A stretch of DNA of 54,820 nucleotides from an uncultured Duncaniella sp. (GTDB taxonomy: Bacteria; Bacteroidota; Bacteroidia; Bacteroidales; Muribaculaceae): the NCBI GenBank assembly GCA_910587515.1, contig CAJULW010000036.1, forward strand, positions 1 to 54,820. The letters are read 5' to 3'. The position numbers and the translations under genes are program-made. The notes below the pieces were generated by a model, which saw only the letters and a program-made list of their open reading frames with translations, did no database searches and had not been told where the DNA came from. Of the stretch, positions 9,201 to 17,268 are shown piece by piece (within the stretch, counting starts at the first letter, position 1; every line of letters starts with the position of its first letter).

Positions 9201-9554
9201 GAATATCTTGCTTATTGGCGGGCCACTCCTGAACAGCGGGAGACAATGCTCGGTACCGGCGGGACTATGGACAATGTCGAGATGTATTGGGACGATGTAT
9301 ATCAGAGCGATCGCAATATAGCCAAGGCTGATTATCTTAAGATCCGTAACATAGTGTTGTCATACTATTTTTCGGAAAAGATTTGTAAGAAAATCGGTTT
9401 GAGCGGTCTGCGTCTGCGCGCACAGATGAACAACGTCGCTACATGGGTCCGTAACAGCGAGGGGCTTGATCCGGAGCGGGTGGATGCACAGACAGGAAAG
9501 TGGGATTTCGCTGCTCCGCGAAGCTATACTTTCAGCATCAACGCCAATTTTTAA
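6246..9554 (+). CDS. SusC/RagA-family TonB-dependent outer membrane receptor
   Basis: SusC proteins are TonB-dependent barrels that import a ligand captured by their SusD partner. From the ATG at 6246 (1102 residues) there is a signal peptide (GLIFSVVCGLLIPQASLA), a carboxypeptidase-regulatory-like beta domain (ISGVVLDKDGEPLPGATI), the SusC signature DEVVVTGYQ, and a plug domain with LVVVDGLPI and ATAIYGARASNGVIVITTKKG-like text (here AAAIYGARASNGVIVI). The barrel follows to a C-terminal Phe. The GTG at 6195 would give a longer start with no signal-peptide logic. SusD begins 12 bases downstream, and a TlpA-like protein after it. No STN domain, so no direct anti-sigma signalling is expected. 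Substrate cannot be told from sequence. Confidence 0.95.
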   Translation: MGKGLIFSVVCGLLIPQASLANRGVASSDAVAESMVMSVAQKESGINKKISGVVLDKDGEPLPGATIMIEGTTVATVSDIDGKFSLNVNSENPVLEVRYVGMHVFRFLLRNAVSDLKIILEPNDMMMDEVVVTGYQNLKRENATGAFQQISAKDLDNRYMSSLTSNLEGKVAGMVVYNNNIQIRGTGTFKADTQPLVVVDGLPINGTLTDINPYEIEKVTILKDAAAAAIYGARASNGVIVITTKKGLSEKLSIEFNADFTVHEMRNFNDLGLCNAAELIELEEANFDWIKNRPDDFDNLEYNWRGRGGTWNPLNKLMMRRHLGEVSDQEYDSQVSQWRCNDYIGDWQDYMEHNRFEQRYNLAVRTKGKYLNNNLVVNWYGDNTQFVNSYDNRLSLRYFGDIDATSWFKASVGLQVDNTRQKGRYFDGYDYTNYDDQPTYMSFRNPDGSPARLQCRVDLNEPSLSDPSLGLKDEGFVPVEELRRNISKYRETYTRGFVHLNFFPLPELKLSGMFQYEDITAKREDLQAADAYVTRHNYNLFTSNGKHLLPEGGVMNEMNYEKNYYTFRLQANYDKTFLDKHEINAVAGYEYRYTRDRYTQNRFWGYDEKTLTNSNAIMNFYDLSKASSTDLGSIYNSNVFFMSEDVADFSDEEHKYISYYATANYTYDHRFSLSGSYRIDRADLFGADKKFTRRPLWSAGASWNMQNEKFMQNLTWLDMLKPRISYGVTGNINSNYSSYLTAKIFVHGETGDKYAQVNTPPNDQLRWEKTKTFNAGIDFAVFNYRLHGSFDFYNKVGSDILSLVDTDPTTGWSSLNINNAGTRNRGVELQLYGEILRASKHSEVGIRADLAVAYNNNKVTSINHVATAGWRALESSDYKKGYPVNSIYSYIWDGIRYDEDGYQHIYWKKADGTPNCDDLTSKTFETSDVVFSGSLDPKWSGSFTPSISYQRFTLSAMAAFYLGHYFRPNYYKWFYTSSYGNSASKEYLAYWRATPEQRETMLGTGGTMDNVEMYWDDVYQSDRNIAKADYLKIRNIVLSYYFSEKICKKIGLSGLRLRAQMNNVATWVRNSEGLDPERVDAQTGKWDFAAPRSYTFSINANF

Positions 9555-9566
9555 TCTTGAAACATT

Positions 9567-10991
9567 ATGAAAGATATGAAAAAATCAATATATATGCTGC
9601 CCCTTATGGCAACGCTCTTTGTAAGCTCATGTGATATCGAGATGGTTCCGAAAGGGCAGACTACACTTGAAAGTGCACAGGAGATAGAATATCTGTTAAA
9701 TTCACTTGAAATCAATGTGGATCCTGGTTCGGATTTGTGTGTTATTGTAAATGAGAGCTACGGACAGGAATTTACGACTGTAAAACAGCTTATAGCCAAT
9801 ACCAATACATTGACCTCGGTATATCTGAGTTATAATGAAGGCCCCGACAGAGCCAATCTTACGAGAGACGACAAGCGTTATAGCTCAATTTACAAGGCTA
9901 TCAACACCTTGAATGTCGCTCTTGGCAAGATCGATGATTCCAGCGGAGAGGAAGCGGTCAAGACAAGAGTGAAAGCGGAGGCTCATGTGAAACGCGCGTA
10001 TCTCCATTTCATCGCAGCCAACATATATGCCAAGCAATACGACGAGGCGACCGCGTCAAAGAACGGTGGTATAGCCTATGTTACGGACTATGAAATGAAC
10101 GTCAAGGAACAATTGCCGCTTGATAGGGTTTACGAACTTATTCTTGAGGATCTTGACGACGAATATATCGATCAATTGCCTGACGAGGCTACCGTGTTGC
10201 GTTGCAGCAAGGCCACAGGCAATGCCATCAAGGCCCGTGTGCTGTTCCAGATGAAACGTTACTCATCCGCTCTTGCATATGCAGAGAAGGCATTGGAATT
10301 GAATGATGAGGTCGAGGACCGTAGCTATATGATGGATGAGTATGGTTGGTATCTGCTTCCCACCTCTCCTAATAACTATATCTATATATCCTCTTCCGGT
10401 GAGAGCTGGTGGGTGCCGTTCGCTGACAATCTTTCGCTTGAAACGGTCGCGAAATTCGAAGATGGTGATTTTACCATAGACTACGGCTACTCGGGTTATC
10501 CCGAAGAAGGGGAGGAGCTATGGAATCCGATGTATGGTGAAATGAATACCGGTATTGAAGGCTCATTGAGTTTCTCCGGATATGACACATATAAGAACCC
10601 ATGGGGATTGACTGTTGAACAGATGATGTATATTGCTGCTGAGTGCCATATACGTAGTGGGGAGGCCGGTGGAGTCCAGACAGGAATGGATCTGATAAAC
10701 CTTGTGCGCACATATCGCATAGATCCTGACAAATATGAAGTATGGAGCGCGTCTGACGAGCGTGAGGCGATGGCTTATCTCCAGAGAGCCAAATTTATAG
10801 AAAATATCGCGACAGCTGAGAACTTTTTCGACCGTAAACGTTGGAATACCGAAGATGACTATAAAATGACCATTACGCGTGAACTCCCGGGTATCGGTAC
10901 ATATTCCATCTCTCCTGAAAGTCCGCTGTGGGTGTTGCCGTTTCCTAACTCGGTTATACAGAATAATCCGACATTTACCCAGAATTATTGA
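9567..10991 (+). CDS. SusD/RagB-family nutrient-binding outer membrane lipoprotein
   Basis: A 474-residue SusD-like lipoprotein: signal peptide with lipobox VSSC, lipidated Cys22. The helical SusD fold shows as TPR-like helices between about 110 and 260 (KAINTLNVALGKID, AEAHVKRAYLHFIAANIYAKQY, ATGNAIKARVLFQMKRYSSAL) and the C-terminal RAKFIENIATAENFFDRKRW segment typical of RagB/SusD. It lids the SusC barrel encoded just upstream (12-base gap) and captures its ligand at the cell surface. No glycoside hydrolase or peptidase is encoded beside it, so the cargo is unknown. Confidence 0.93.
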   Translation: MKDMKKSIYMLPLMATLFVSSCDIEMVPKGQTTLESAQEIEYLLNSLEINVDPGSDLCVIVNESYGQEFTTVKQLIANTNTLTSVYLSYNEGPDRANLTRDDKRYSSIYKAINTLNVALGKIDDSSGEEAVKTRVKAEAHVKRAYLHFIAANIYAKQYDEATASKNGGIAYVTDYEMNVKEQLPLDRVYELILEDLDDEYIDQLPDEATVLRCSKATGNAIKARVLFQMKRYSSALAYAEKALELNDEVEDRSYMMDEYGWYLLPTSPNNYIYISSSGESWWVPFADNLSLETVAKFEDGDFTIDYGYSGYPEEGEELWNPMYGEMNTGIEGSLSFSGYDTYKNPWGLTVEQMMYIAAECHIRSGEAGGVQTGMDLINLVRTYRIDPDKYEVWSASDEREAMAYLQRAKFIENIATAENFFDRKRWNTEDDYKMTITRELPGIGTYSISPESPLWVLPFPNSVIQNNPTFTQNY

Positions 10992-10997
10992 TAAGAT

Positions 10998-12368
10998 ATG
11001 CTAAGGAATATAATTTTGACAATGGCCTGCGTTTCCGCTTTCACAGCGGGAGCGCAGGCTCTTACCGTAAGCTTTTCAGATGCTGTAGGTCGTCCGGAGA
11101 CATTTGTCGGGCTCAGTGACCGTAAAGGCCTTTCAAAATATGACGCCAAAATGATAGAGGTTATGCCCGATGACAAAGGGTGTTTTACTCTTGATTCTAT
11201 ACGCTTGGATGGAATGGACTTCTGTCCTGCATGGCTCTTTGTCGGAGACGAAGTCTTCCCTTTTATATTCCAACCTGGAAGCAAGCTTGAATTAAAGGTG
11301 ACGGAGCGGCCTGACAGTGTCGTTAATGTGGTTTATAAAGGGAGTAATGCGGCCGCGTCGGAATATTTCGGACGCTATGAATCAGCGTTCGACTATGAGA
11401 GATTCTTTGTCTATCCTCCAGAGAATGATACGGTCAGTGTCGAATCGAAGAGAAAATTGCTTGATGGAAGTTATCGGAAATTGATGTCCGAACTTAAAAG
11501 ACTGCCGAAGGGGGATGTTAGGACTTTTCTTGATAGGTTGACACGCGACGCATATCTGAATTATCAGATACGATTCTGCGGTGATGACAGAAGAAAAGCC
11601 GATGAGTTGATGAGTGGCGTTGATCTCAATTCATGGATAGGTCTTTATAACAATATTCCTGTCTGGGCTTTTGAAAATAAGTTGTCAAGACCGGATTATG
11701 ATGCCGATATGACTTCTTGGGGATTAGAGTATCTCGAAGCACTTAAGACAAAGATAACGGATACGGCTGTACGAGACTTTCTATTGGGGAGTTGCGCGGA
11801 GCAGGTGATCGGTTGGGGCCATTGTGATAATATCGATGATTTTTGGACTCCTTTTGTCGCTTTGGCCGGTGAAAACTCCAGAGTGGTAAGGCGTTATGAA
11901 GACAAGGTCAGATCGCTTAAACGTAACAAACCTGGAATGCCGGCGATTGACTTTACGTTCAAGGACAGGGACGGGAACAGCCATCGTATCAGCGATTATT
12001 TCGGGAAAGTTCTGTATATAGATTTATGGGCGAGCTGGTGTGGTCCGTGCCGTAAAGAAATACCATACATAGAGACCCATTATAAGGAATATTATAAAGA
12101 TAATGACAAGGTTTCGTTTATAAGTATTTCGATTGACGAGGATCGCGATGCATGGCTCAGACTGATAGACAAGGATAAGCCTGAATGGTTGCAATTTATA
12201 GCATCGGGTGAGGAAAGCAGGGCTTTGTCGAAAGCCTATGGTATTATGGGAATACCTCGTTTCCTGTTGATAAATGCTGACGGCACTATTGCAGATGCTG
12301 ACGCTTTCCGTCCTTCGGACGAAACATTCAGACAGAAATTGGATGAAGTCATATCAGTTTCGAAGTAA
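10998..12368 (+). CDS. TlpA-like thioredoxin-fold protein of the SusCD locus
   Basis: The 456-residue protein has a signal peptide (MLRNIILTMACVSAFTAGAQA), an N-terminal beta-rich domain of about 90 residues, a helical middle (about 120-300) and a C-terminal TlpA/ResA-type thioredoxin domain (about 312-456). The redox pair is C348/C351 in WASWCGPC, and the cis-proline loop is GIMGIPRF. Such proteins reduce disulfides in the periplasm. It begins 6 bases after the SusD stop, so all three genes form one operon. I infer that the imported ligand, or the receptor itself, contains thiols or disulfides; the sequence does not show which. Confidence 0.88.
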   Translation: MLRNIILTMACVSAFTAGAQALTVSFSDAVGRPETFVGLSDRKGLSKYDAKMIEVMPDDKGCFTLDSIRLDGMDFCPAWLFVGDEVFPFIFQPGSKLELKVTERPDSVVNVVYKGSNAAASEYFGRYESAFDYERFFVYPPENDTVSVESKRKLLDGSYRKLMSELKRLPKGDVRTFLDRLTRDAYLNYQIRFCGDDRRKADELMSGVDLNSWIGLYNNIPVWAFENKLSRPDYDADMTSWGLEYLEALKTKITDTAVRDFLLGSCAEQVIGWGHCDNIDDFWTPFVALAGENSRVVRRYEDKVRSLKRNKPGMPAIDFTFKDRDGNSHRISDYFGKVLYIDLWASWCGPCRKEIPYIETHYKEYYKDNDKVSFISISIDEDRDAWLRLIDKDKPEWLQFIASGEESRALSKAYGIMGIPRFLLINADGTIADADAFRPSDETFRQKLDEVISVSK

Positions 12369-12470
12369 GAGATTGAGAGCGTTTTAACATTATACTGATT
12401 ATTTCTGGATTTTTATCTTTGGATTTGAATGCTTTTTCAATCTGATTTTTCGGCTGTGGTCGGCTAAATG

Positions 12471-12501
12471 TTGGAGAGTCGGGGAAAATTGACTAATTTT
12501 G
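12471..12501 (+). promoter_or_regulatory. promoter for DUF3127 gene
   Basis: TTG at 12471-12473 and TAATTTTG at 12494-12501 with a 20-bp spacer. The leader to the ATG at 12600 would be about 92 bases. The rest of the gap 12369-12599 shows nothing else clear. Confidence 0.6.
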
Positions 12502-12599
12502 TCCTCAGACTTGCTTCCCGGAAATAGAATACTGGTTTTTGCCGTATTTCGGATAGCGGTCATGAATTGTGATAAAAATAAAAACTACAATATCCTAAA

Positions 12600-13007
12600 A
12601 TGGAAGTAACAGGAAAGATTATTGTCGCGCTCCCGGAAGTAGGGGGCACTTCGCAGAAAGGCAACGCATGGAAGAAGCGTGAATACGTGCTTGAAACCCA
12701 GGAAACATATCCCCGTAAGATATTCTTTAACTTTTTCGGTGACCGTGTCGACCAGTTCCCTCTTCAGGTCGGACAGATGGTGAAGTTGAGTTTTGATATA
12801 GACAGCCGTGAGTATAACGGACGCTGGTATGTAGAGGTACGAGCCTGGAAAGCTGAAGACGCCAACGCGGCATCGGCCGGAGCTCCTGCGCCTATGGCCT
12901 ACGGTCCGGCTCAGCAGATGCCACAAGGCTATGCCGCTCCCGCCGGAGCTCCTGCGCCTCCGATGCCTGACCTTACTCCGTCTGCGACAGATGATCTGCC
13001 GTTTTAA
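12600..13007 (+). CDS. DUF3127 domain protein (OB-fold-like)
   Basis: A 135-residue cytosolic protein with a DUF3127 domain (about 1-88): MEVTGKIIVALPEVGGTSQKG, FFNFFGDRVDQFPLQVGQMV and SREYNGRWYVEVRAWK are typical. The family is largely confined to Bacteroidetes and is predicted to be a single-strand-binding-like OB fold. A Pro/Ala/Gly-rich linker (about 95-125) leads to a short acidic end, TDDLPF, reminiscent of the protein-docking tail of single-strand DNA-binding proteins (DDDIPF). That resemblance is an observation; a role in DNA transactions is inference. Own promoter, and a strong terminator just downstream. Confidence 0.88.
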   Translation: MEVTGKIIVALPEVGGTSQKGNAWKKREYVLETQETYPRKIFFNFFGDRVDQFPLQVGQMVKLSFDIDSREYNGRWYVEVRAWKAEDANAASAGAPAPMAYGPAQQMPQGYAAPAGAPAPPMPDLTPSATDDLPF

Positions 13008-13020
13008 GGCGTAGACAATT

Positions 13021-13076
13021 CAATAAAGCAGCAATCCCGGATATCAATTATGATATCCGGGATTGCTGCTTTGTTG
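13021..13076. terminator. bidirectional terminator hairpin
   Basis: Arms 13025-13046 and 13051-13072 are perfectly complementary (22 bp, loop ATTA) and extend to 13021/13076 with one G-T pair. It separates the convergent DUF3127 gene and the secreted-protein gene and can serve both. Confidence 0.9.
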
Positions 13077-13094
13077 AATGCTTTTTATTTCACA

Positions 13095-13784
13095 TTAGCT
13101 GTTTACATAGACTAATGATGAGTAATACGGGTTATTTGATTTCGCACATTTGCCGTTTTTGCTTTTTCTCATCGTTTTTTGTTTTGAACGGATGGGTCCG
13201 GTCGTAACGGTTTTTGATCCGTCAGGCTTGATGACTATAGTCATGATTGTATCAGAGTCACCGGATTTTATAGTGACAGTTTCGTTGTTCATTGCCTGAA
13301 ATACGTTTTTGTCAAGATCGTTGATTATATCGAACGCGTCATCGTGAATGTATTCGCTCCGGTCAAGGTGTCGGGCGTTTTTATGTTCGGTCTTACAACT
13401 GTATTTTTCAATGGCGAGTACCCATGATGATTGTCCGTGCTGCACGAGAGTATATTTCGAGCAAAGTCCTTTGGAATTCACGAAGTGTATTGTGTAGATC
13501 GCGTTGCTTCGCCTGTTGTTCATTTGGAATGAAGACGCCTTGTTTCGTTCTTTTTTTATGGCGTCTATTATGCGGGACGCTATTTTATTGTCTGTGAAAT
13601 TGAATACACGGCTTGATTTGATTACAGCTTTTGACGATGGATCACGACGTTCGGAATACACCTCGTTTGTCACGCTTTTCGAATTTTCAAGCGAATGTAC
13701 GACATTGTCGATTGATCCTTGGGCTGACACGCACAGTGGAGAGAGGAGAATGAGCGTAAGGATTATATGGCGGAAAAGTTTCAT
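13095..13784 (-). CDS. secreted protein of unknown function, third gene of the sigma-factor operon
   Basis: The 229-residue product has a clear signal peptide (MKLFRHIILTLILLSPLCVSAQG). The mature part resembles the DUF5024-type proteins often found behind ECF sigma factor genes in Bacteroidales (SRVFNFTDNKIASRIIDAIKKE, SNAIYTIHFVN, SWVLAIEKY), but this match is from memory and weak. The end is very basic (KQKTMRKSKNGKCAKSNN). It follows the putative anti-sigma gene by 62 bases on the same strand, so it is probably a product of, or a player in, the sigma-factor circuit. Confidence 0.65.
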   Translation of the reverse strand: MKLFRHIILTLILLSPLCVSAQGSIDNVVHSLENSKSVTNEVYSERRDPSSKAVIKSSRVFNFTDNKIASRIIDAIKKERNKASSFQMNNRRSNAIYTIHFVNSKGLCSKYTLVQHGQSSWVLAIEKYSCKTEHKNARHLDRSEYIHDDAFDIINDLDKNVFQAMNNETVTIKSGDSDTIMTIVIKPDGSKTVTTGPIRSKQKTMRKSKNGKCAKSNNPYYSSLVYVNS

Positions 13785-13846
13785 GACTGTTATAATTGTG
13801 GATTGATATTGTGTTCGGAGTGACTTTGAGAAATTTTCCTTCTCGG

Positions 13847-14434
13847 TTAATAACTTAAGGTTGCCTCTACAATTTCTTTGACTGCCGGGTCGGACATGTC
13901 ATAGCTTTCGGCCACAGCTCGGTTAAAAGCGTTGTCAGCTTCCATAAGGCTGTTGTCAAGAGACAGCAGACGGTCATCGACCATTTTTTGAGTGCGTATA
14001 ATTTCCGGAACAACCACGCGGAGATCGGTGATTTTCTTTCCGTCGCGTATGATATAGCTGCCTTGATAGGAAAGATAGTCGTCGGGAATATCTTCGGGGG
14101 AATGGAATATGAATCCAACGGACAAAAGCAAGGCTACCATTGCAGCCACACTGATCCATTGCCATGAACGCAAATGTAGTAATCGGACTTTGTTCCGTTC
14201 GTCATGGCGCGACATGAGTGTTTCCGGATGTGTTATGAGGTCTTCTTCCTTCTCTGTATGAGATGAAGAAAGGGATGCGTACCAAGAAAACATCTCCCGG
14301 TATTTTTCCGCTTCGGGTGATAGATCGCAACGATTGAAGAAGGCATACAGCTCCTTCTCTTCCTGGAGGGAGGTCTCCCCGAAGAGAAATCGGTCGATCC
14401 ATTGACTGATATTTGAATTGTCTATGCCTGTCAT
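13847..14434 (-). CDS. putative membrane anti-sigma factor
   Basis: A 195-residue protein with a cytosolic, helical N-terminus (ISQWIDRFLFGETSLQEEKELYAFF, about 9-35, similar in layout to anti-sigma zinc-finger-less domains), one membrane segment (WQWISVAAMVALLLSVGFIF, about 91-110) and a periplasmic, partly helical C-terminus. Its ATG overlaps the stop of the ECF sigma factor gene (ATGA), the usual arrangement of a sigma factor and its inhibitor. It lacks the FecR-type domains of the common Bacteroidetes anti-sigma factors. Function is inferred from context and topology. Confidence 0.72.
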   Translation of the reverse strand: MTGIDNSNISQWIDRFLFGETSLQEEKELYAFFNRCDLSPEAEKYREMFSWYASLSSSHTEKEEDLITHPETLMSRHDERNKVRLLHLRSWQWISVAAMVALLLSVGFIFHSPEDIPDDYLSYQGSYIIRDGKKITDLRVVVPEIIRTQKMVDDRLLSLDNSLMEADNAFNRAVAESYDMSDPAVKEIVEATLSY

Positions 14435-14937
14435 TTGATTCTTTGCATGAAAATGTCTTTGATATTTTGTCTTGCTCTTGAAAGCGCTACTCTTATAGCC
14501 CCCGGTGTCGCGCCTGTGATCGCTGCTATTTCCGAAATTTCAAGTCCTTCGATATGTCTCATTCTGATTACGGTCTGTTGGACACTCGGGAGTGAGGCCA
14601 TGATAAACATCAGATCTTTCAATGATTCGCGGTCTATGATGTTTTCTTCGGGAGACGGTGCGATTAGATGGGATTCACTGATATCATCTAATCCTGATGT
14701 CTTATTCGATGCGGACCGGAGAAGGTCTATGGTGCGGTGGCGTGCGATGACCATAGCGAGCGAATCTATATTCCTGTATTCGTCGAGCTTGTCACGTAGA
14801 GTCCAGAGTTTGAGCATGGTGTCTTGTGCCACATCATCGGCAAGGACATGATCGACCGAAGCCGACATGGCCATGACCATGTTGACAATGCGCTCCCTTA
14901 AAGGGGGAGCCATCCGTTCAAACTCTTTGCGGTTCAT
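14431..14937 (-). CDS. ECF RNA polymerase sigma factor
   Basis: A 168-residue ECF sigma factor. Region 2 (about 10-75) has ASVDHVLADDVAQDTMLKLWTLR and a VIARHRTIDLLRS segment; region 4 (about 105-160) is LPSVQQTVIRMRHIEGLEISEIA followed by the helix ATPGAIRVALSRARQNIK that reads the -35 element. It overlaps the downstream anti-sigma gene by 4 bases. A -7-like TACCTTTG (14961-14954) lies just upstream but without a good -33 box. It is divergent from the porin gene at 15205; whether it controls that gene is unknown. Confidence 0.93.
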   Translation of the reverse strand: MNRKEFERMAPPLRERIVNMVMAMSASVDHVLADDVAQDTMLKLWTLRDKLDEYRNIDSLAMVIARHRTIDLLRSASNKTSGLDDISESHLIAPSPEENIIDRESLKDLMFIMASLPSVQQTVIRMRHIEGLEISEIAAITGATPGAIRVALSRARQNIKDIFMQRIK

Positions 14938-15204
14938 TCTATAGAGTTGCCTTCAAAGGTATTTGTTTATCATATATACGAGGATGTTTCGAAATTGTTA
15001 CTTCGGTAACGTATATTTTTTGTTGTGTGGTTTAACCTTGCCGATAGGCGGTTATAATTGACAATAATTTTCAAACAGCTTGTCTGATGGAGATTGGAGT
15101 GAACTTAGTGTTAGCCGGAAATGTTATTAAAGGTGAAATAGTCTTTTTGAATGTTGTCGGCAAGATGTCGCTTAAAAATCAGATTTATATAATTTAGATT
15201 CTAT
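14938..15204. other. divergent intergenic region
   Basis: The 267 bases between the sigma factor and porin genes hold a small GTTAC-TTCG-GTAAC hairpin (14997-15010) followed by a T-rich run, and otherwise only AT-rich sequence. I find no good consensus promoter for the porin, which may fit control by an alternative sigma factor. Confidence 0.35.
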
Positions 15205-16512
15205 ATGAGAATTTTACGTGCCGTTTTTTGCATTATGCTGTTGTCGGTTCCGGTCGCAACCGTTTTTGCGGTAAGTCCGGTTGAAGAGCAACGGGAGTCC
15301 CTGCTCAGTGATCATAAGATCGTTTTTTATGGAAAGGGTGAAGAACCGCATACGGACTCCATTCGTCACCTGATGGATAAATTTTATTATGATCAGTTCC
15401 GTAGTTTCCAGGATCCTCAAGCTCCGTATTTCCTTTTTATGAGCCGGGATACACAATTGGCTATGGGAATAGGAGGCCTTGTCAGGATGAGGGGCTATTT
15501 TGATTGGGGCGGCACTACGGGGATACCCGGTTTCTCACCTTATTTTATTCCGGTGCACCGTGATGAATTAAACCGTCAGAAGCTCGGTACGACACCGGCC
15601 GGCACATCGCTTTTTTTCCGCGTCATAGGCCGAAATAAGCGTCTTGGTGAATATCAGCTTTATATCGAGGCAAACTTCAATGGCTATCAAGGACGAGATT
15701 TTCATTTAAAGAAGGCCTATGCCGTTGTCAATGATTGGACAGTAGGCTATGCTCCATCGACGTTTGGTGACGGTTCGGCTGTGCCTCCTACCATTGATTC
15801 CAACGGCCCGACGATGAAAATGGACGGAACGAATGTGTTGGTTCGCTATATGCATCATTTCAAAAAGAGTGGACTTTATGTGGCGGGTTCTATAGAAACA
15901 CCGGATATGGCTATTCAAGCCGATAATCGGCAAGTCGCTGAGCGTAGCGAGTTTATTCCTAATCTTTCCGCTATGGTCCAGTATGAATGGAAGCAGGGGC
16001 AGCATGTCCGTCTTTCTGCGATCACACGGTTTATGCCTTATCGCGATTTGATAAACGGTCGCAATCACCAAGAGGTCGGGTGGGGTGTGCAGCTAAGTAC
16101 GGTGTTCCGTCCGATAGAGCCTCTTACGGTATACGGGACGGTCAACGGCGGACGGTCATACTCTAATTTCGGTGGAGACTTCCTTCTTGGGAAATACGAT
16201 CTTGTCGAGTGTGACGATTGTCCGGGCCGTTTATGCACGGTTCCTGGATGGGGATATTTTTTCGGGTTACAATATAATTTCCGTCCCAATTTATTTGTGT
16301 CGGCGACTTTTGGCCAAGGTAGGTATCTGCCTTGTTGCAGGGTTGATGGAACAGATTATAAGTATGGACTTTACAGTGCGGCCAATCTTTTTTGGGATGT
16401 CACTCCCCGTATACGGGTGGGTGCGGAGGTCAATGTCGGCAAAAGGCAGAACTTCAATGGAGAGCATGGTTGGGGGCGTAGGGTCGGTGCGCTCGCTCAA
16501 TTCTCGTTCTGA
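15205..16512 (+). CDS. DcaP-like outer membrane porin
   Basis: The 435-residue product has a signal peptide (ending near VFA, residue 22) and a helical or coiled N-terminal part followed by a beta barrel from about 80 to the terminal Phe (GALAQFSF), the mark of an outer membrane barrel. Segments such as FLFMSRDTQLAMGIGGLVRMRGYFD, LYIEANFNGY..FHLKKAYAVVNDWTVG and STFGDGSAVPPTID match the DcaP-like trimeric porin group. It would admit small solutes. Monocistronic, divergent from the sigma-factor operon, convergent with the phosphoesterase gene. Confidence 0.78.
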   Translation: MRILRAVFCIMLLSVPVATVFAVSPVEEQRESLLSDHKIVFYGKGEEPHTDSIRHLMDKFYYDQFRSFQDPQAPYFLFMSRDTQLAMGIGGLVRMRGYFDWGGTTGIPGFSPYFIPVHRDELNRQKLGTTPAGTSLFFRVIGRNKRLGEYQLYIEANFNGYQGRDFHLKKAYAVVNDWTVGYAPSTFGDGSAVPPTIDSNGPTMKMDGTNVLVRYMHHFKKSGLYVAGSIETPDMAIQADNRQVAERSEFIPNLSAMVQYEWKQGQHVRLSAITRFMPYRDLINGRNHQEVGWGVQLSTVFRPIEPLTVYGTVNGGRSYSNFGGDFLLGKYDLVECDDCPGRLCTVPGWGYFFGLQYNFRPNLFVSATFGQGRYLPCCRVDGTDYKYGLYSAANLFWDVTPRIRVGAEVNVGKRQNFNGEHGWGRRVGALAQFSF

Positions 16513-16653
16513 AACATGAAGGATTTACGAGGATATTTTTTAATAATAATTATCAAATCTATTTTGCCACATCTGTGAACAAAAAGAGATAGACTTTTGT
16601 TTCAATAATGCAGCAACGCACCGATGGGCGATGATTTTTTCGGTGGCGGCTTA

Positions 16654-16729
16654 AAAAACAAACTGCATCCATCCGGGAAAGCGATAAGGGAGTCCCCCTT
16701 CGCGATGGCCGGATGGATGCGTTGTTTTT
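16654..16729. terminator. two-tier hairpin between convergent genes
   Basis: GCATCCATCCGG (16665-16676) pairs perfectly with 16709-16720, flanked by an A-rich/T-rich outer stem (16654-16661 with 16722-16729). The 32-base interior folds into a second stem (AAGGG with CCCTT, GCG with CGC). A T5 run ends the plus strand. It most likely terminates both the porin and phosphoesterase transcripts. The gap 16513-16764 holds nothing else clear. Confidence 0.7.
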
Positions 16730-16764
16730 ACGGATATATGATATCGTTTTGCGTCGATATGCGT

Positions 16765-17268
16765 TCAGAGTTTTATTTTACCGAGTTCGATGACTTCGAG
16801 TCCGGTGACGGCTGATGATTCGAGGCTGAGCCTAATGAGGGTTCGTTCCTTTTGCCAACCGTGATATCCGGCTGCACCGGGATTGACGTGGAGAAGGCCG
16901 AGTTCCGGATCGGGCATGACTTTCAATATGTGTGAATGTCCGCATACCATAAGATTGACCCGGTTTTCAGACAATATTCGTTTTATTCCAGGAGCATATC
17001 TGCCGGGATAGCCTGCTATGTGCGTCAACCATACGGTGACGCCTTCTGTCTGAAACAATTCTGCTTCACGACAGCGACGACATACATCGCCATGGTCTAT
17101 ATTGCCGCGTACCGCCCTGACTATGGGGGACACATCTTCGAGTTTCTGTATTATTCTGATGTCACCGATGTCGCCGGCATGCCATATTTCGTCACAGCCT
17201 TTAAAGTGGGCCGCGTAGCGATCGTCCCAACACGAGTGTGTATCGGATAGTATTCCTATTGTCTTCAT
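16765..17268 (-). CDS. YfcE/MJ0936-type metallophosphoesterase
   Basis: A 167-residue calcineurin-like phosphoesterase of the small YfcE/MJ0936 group. Metal-site motifs are all present: SDTH (8-11), HAGDIGD (about 35), VRGNID (about 55), THI and CGHSH (about 110), then VNPGAAG. These enzymes cleave phosphodiesters in the cytosol; the natural substrate is not known for most. Its ATG overlaps the stop of the upstream glycosidase-like lipoprotein gene, so the pair is translationally coupled, though a link in function is not obvious. Confidence 0.9.
   Translation of the reverse strand: MKTIGILSDTHSCWDDRYAAHFKGCDEIWHAGDIGDIRIIQKLEDVSPIVRAVRGNIDHGDVCRRCREAELFQTEGVTVWLTHIAGYPGRYAPGIKRILSENRVNLMVCGHSHILKVMPDPELGLLHVNPGAAGYHGWQKERTLIRLSLESSAVTGLEVIELGKIKL

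Noticed and set aside
16624..16815. Plus-strand open frame of 63 residues across the hairpin
   Set aside because: It runs through the terminator stem and into the 3' end of the convergent phosphoesterase gene, and has no recognisable features.
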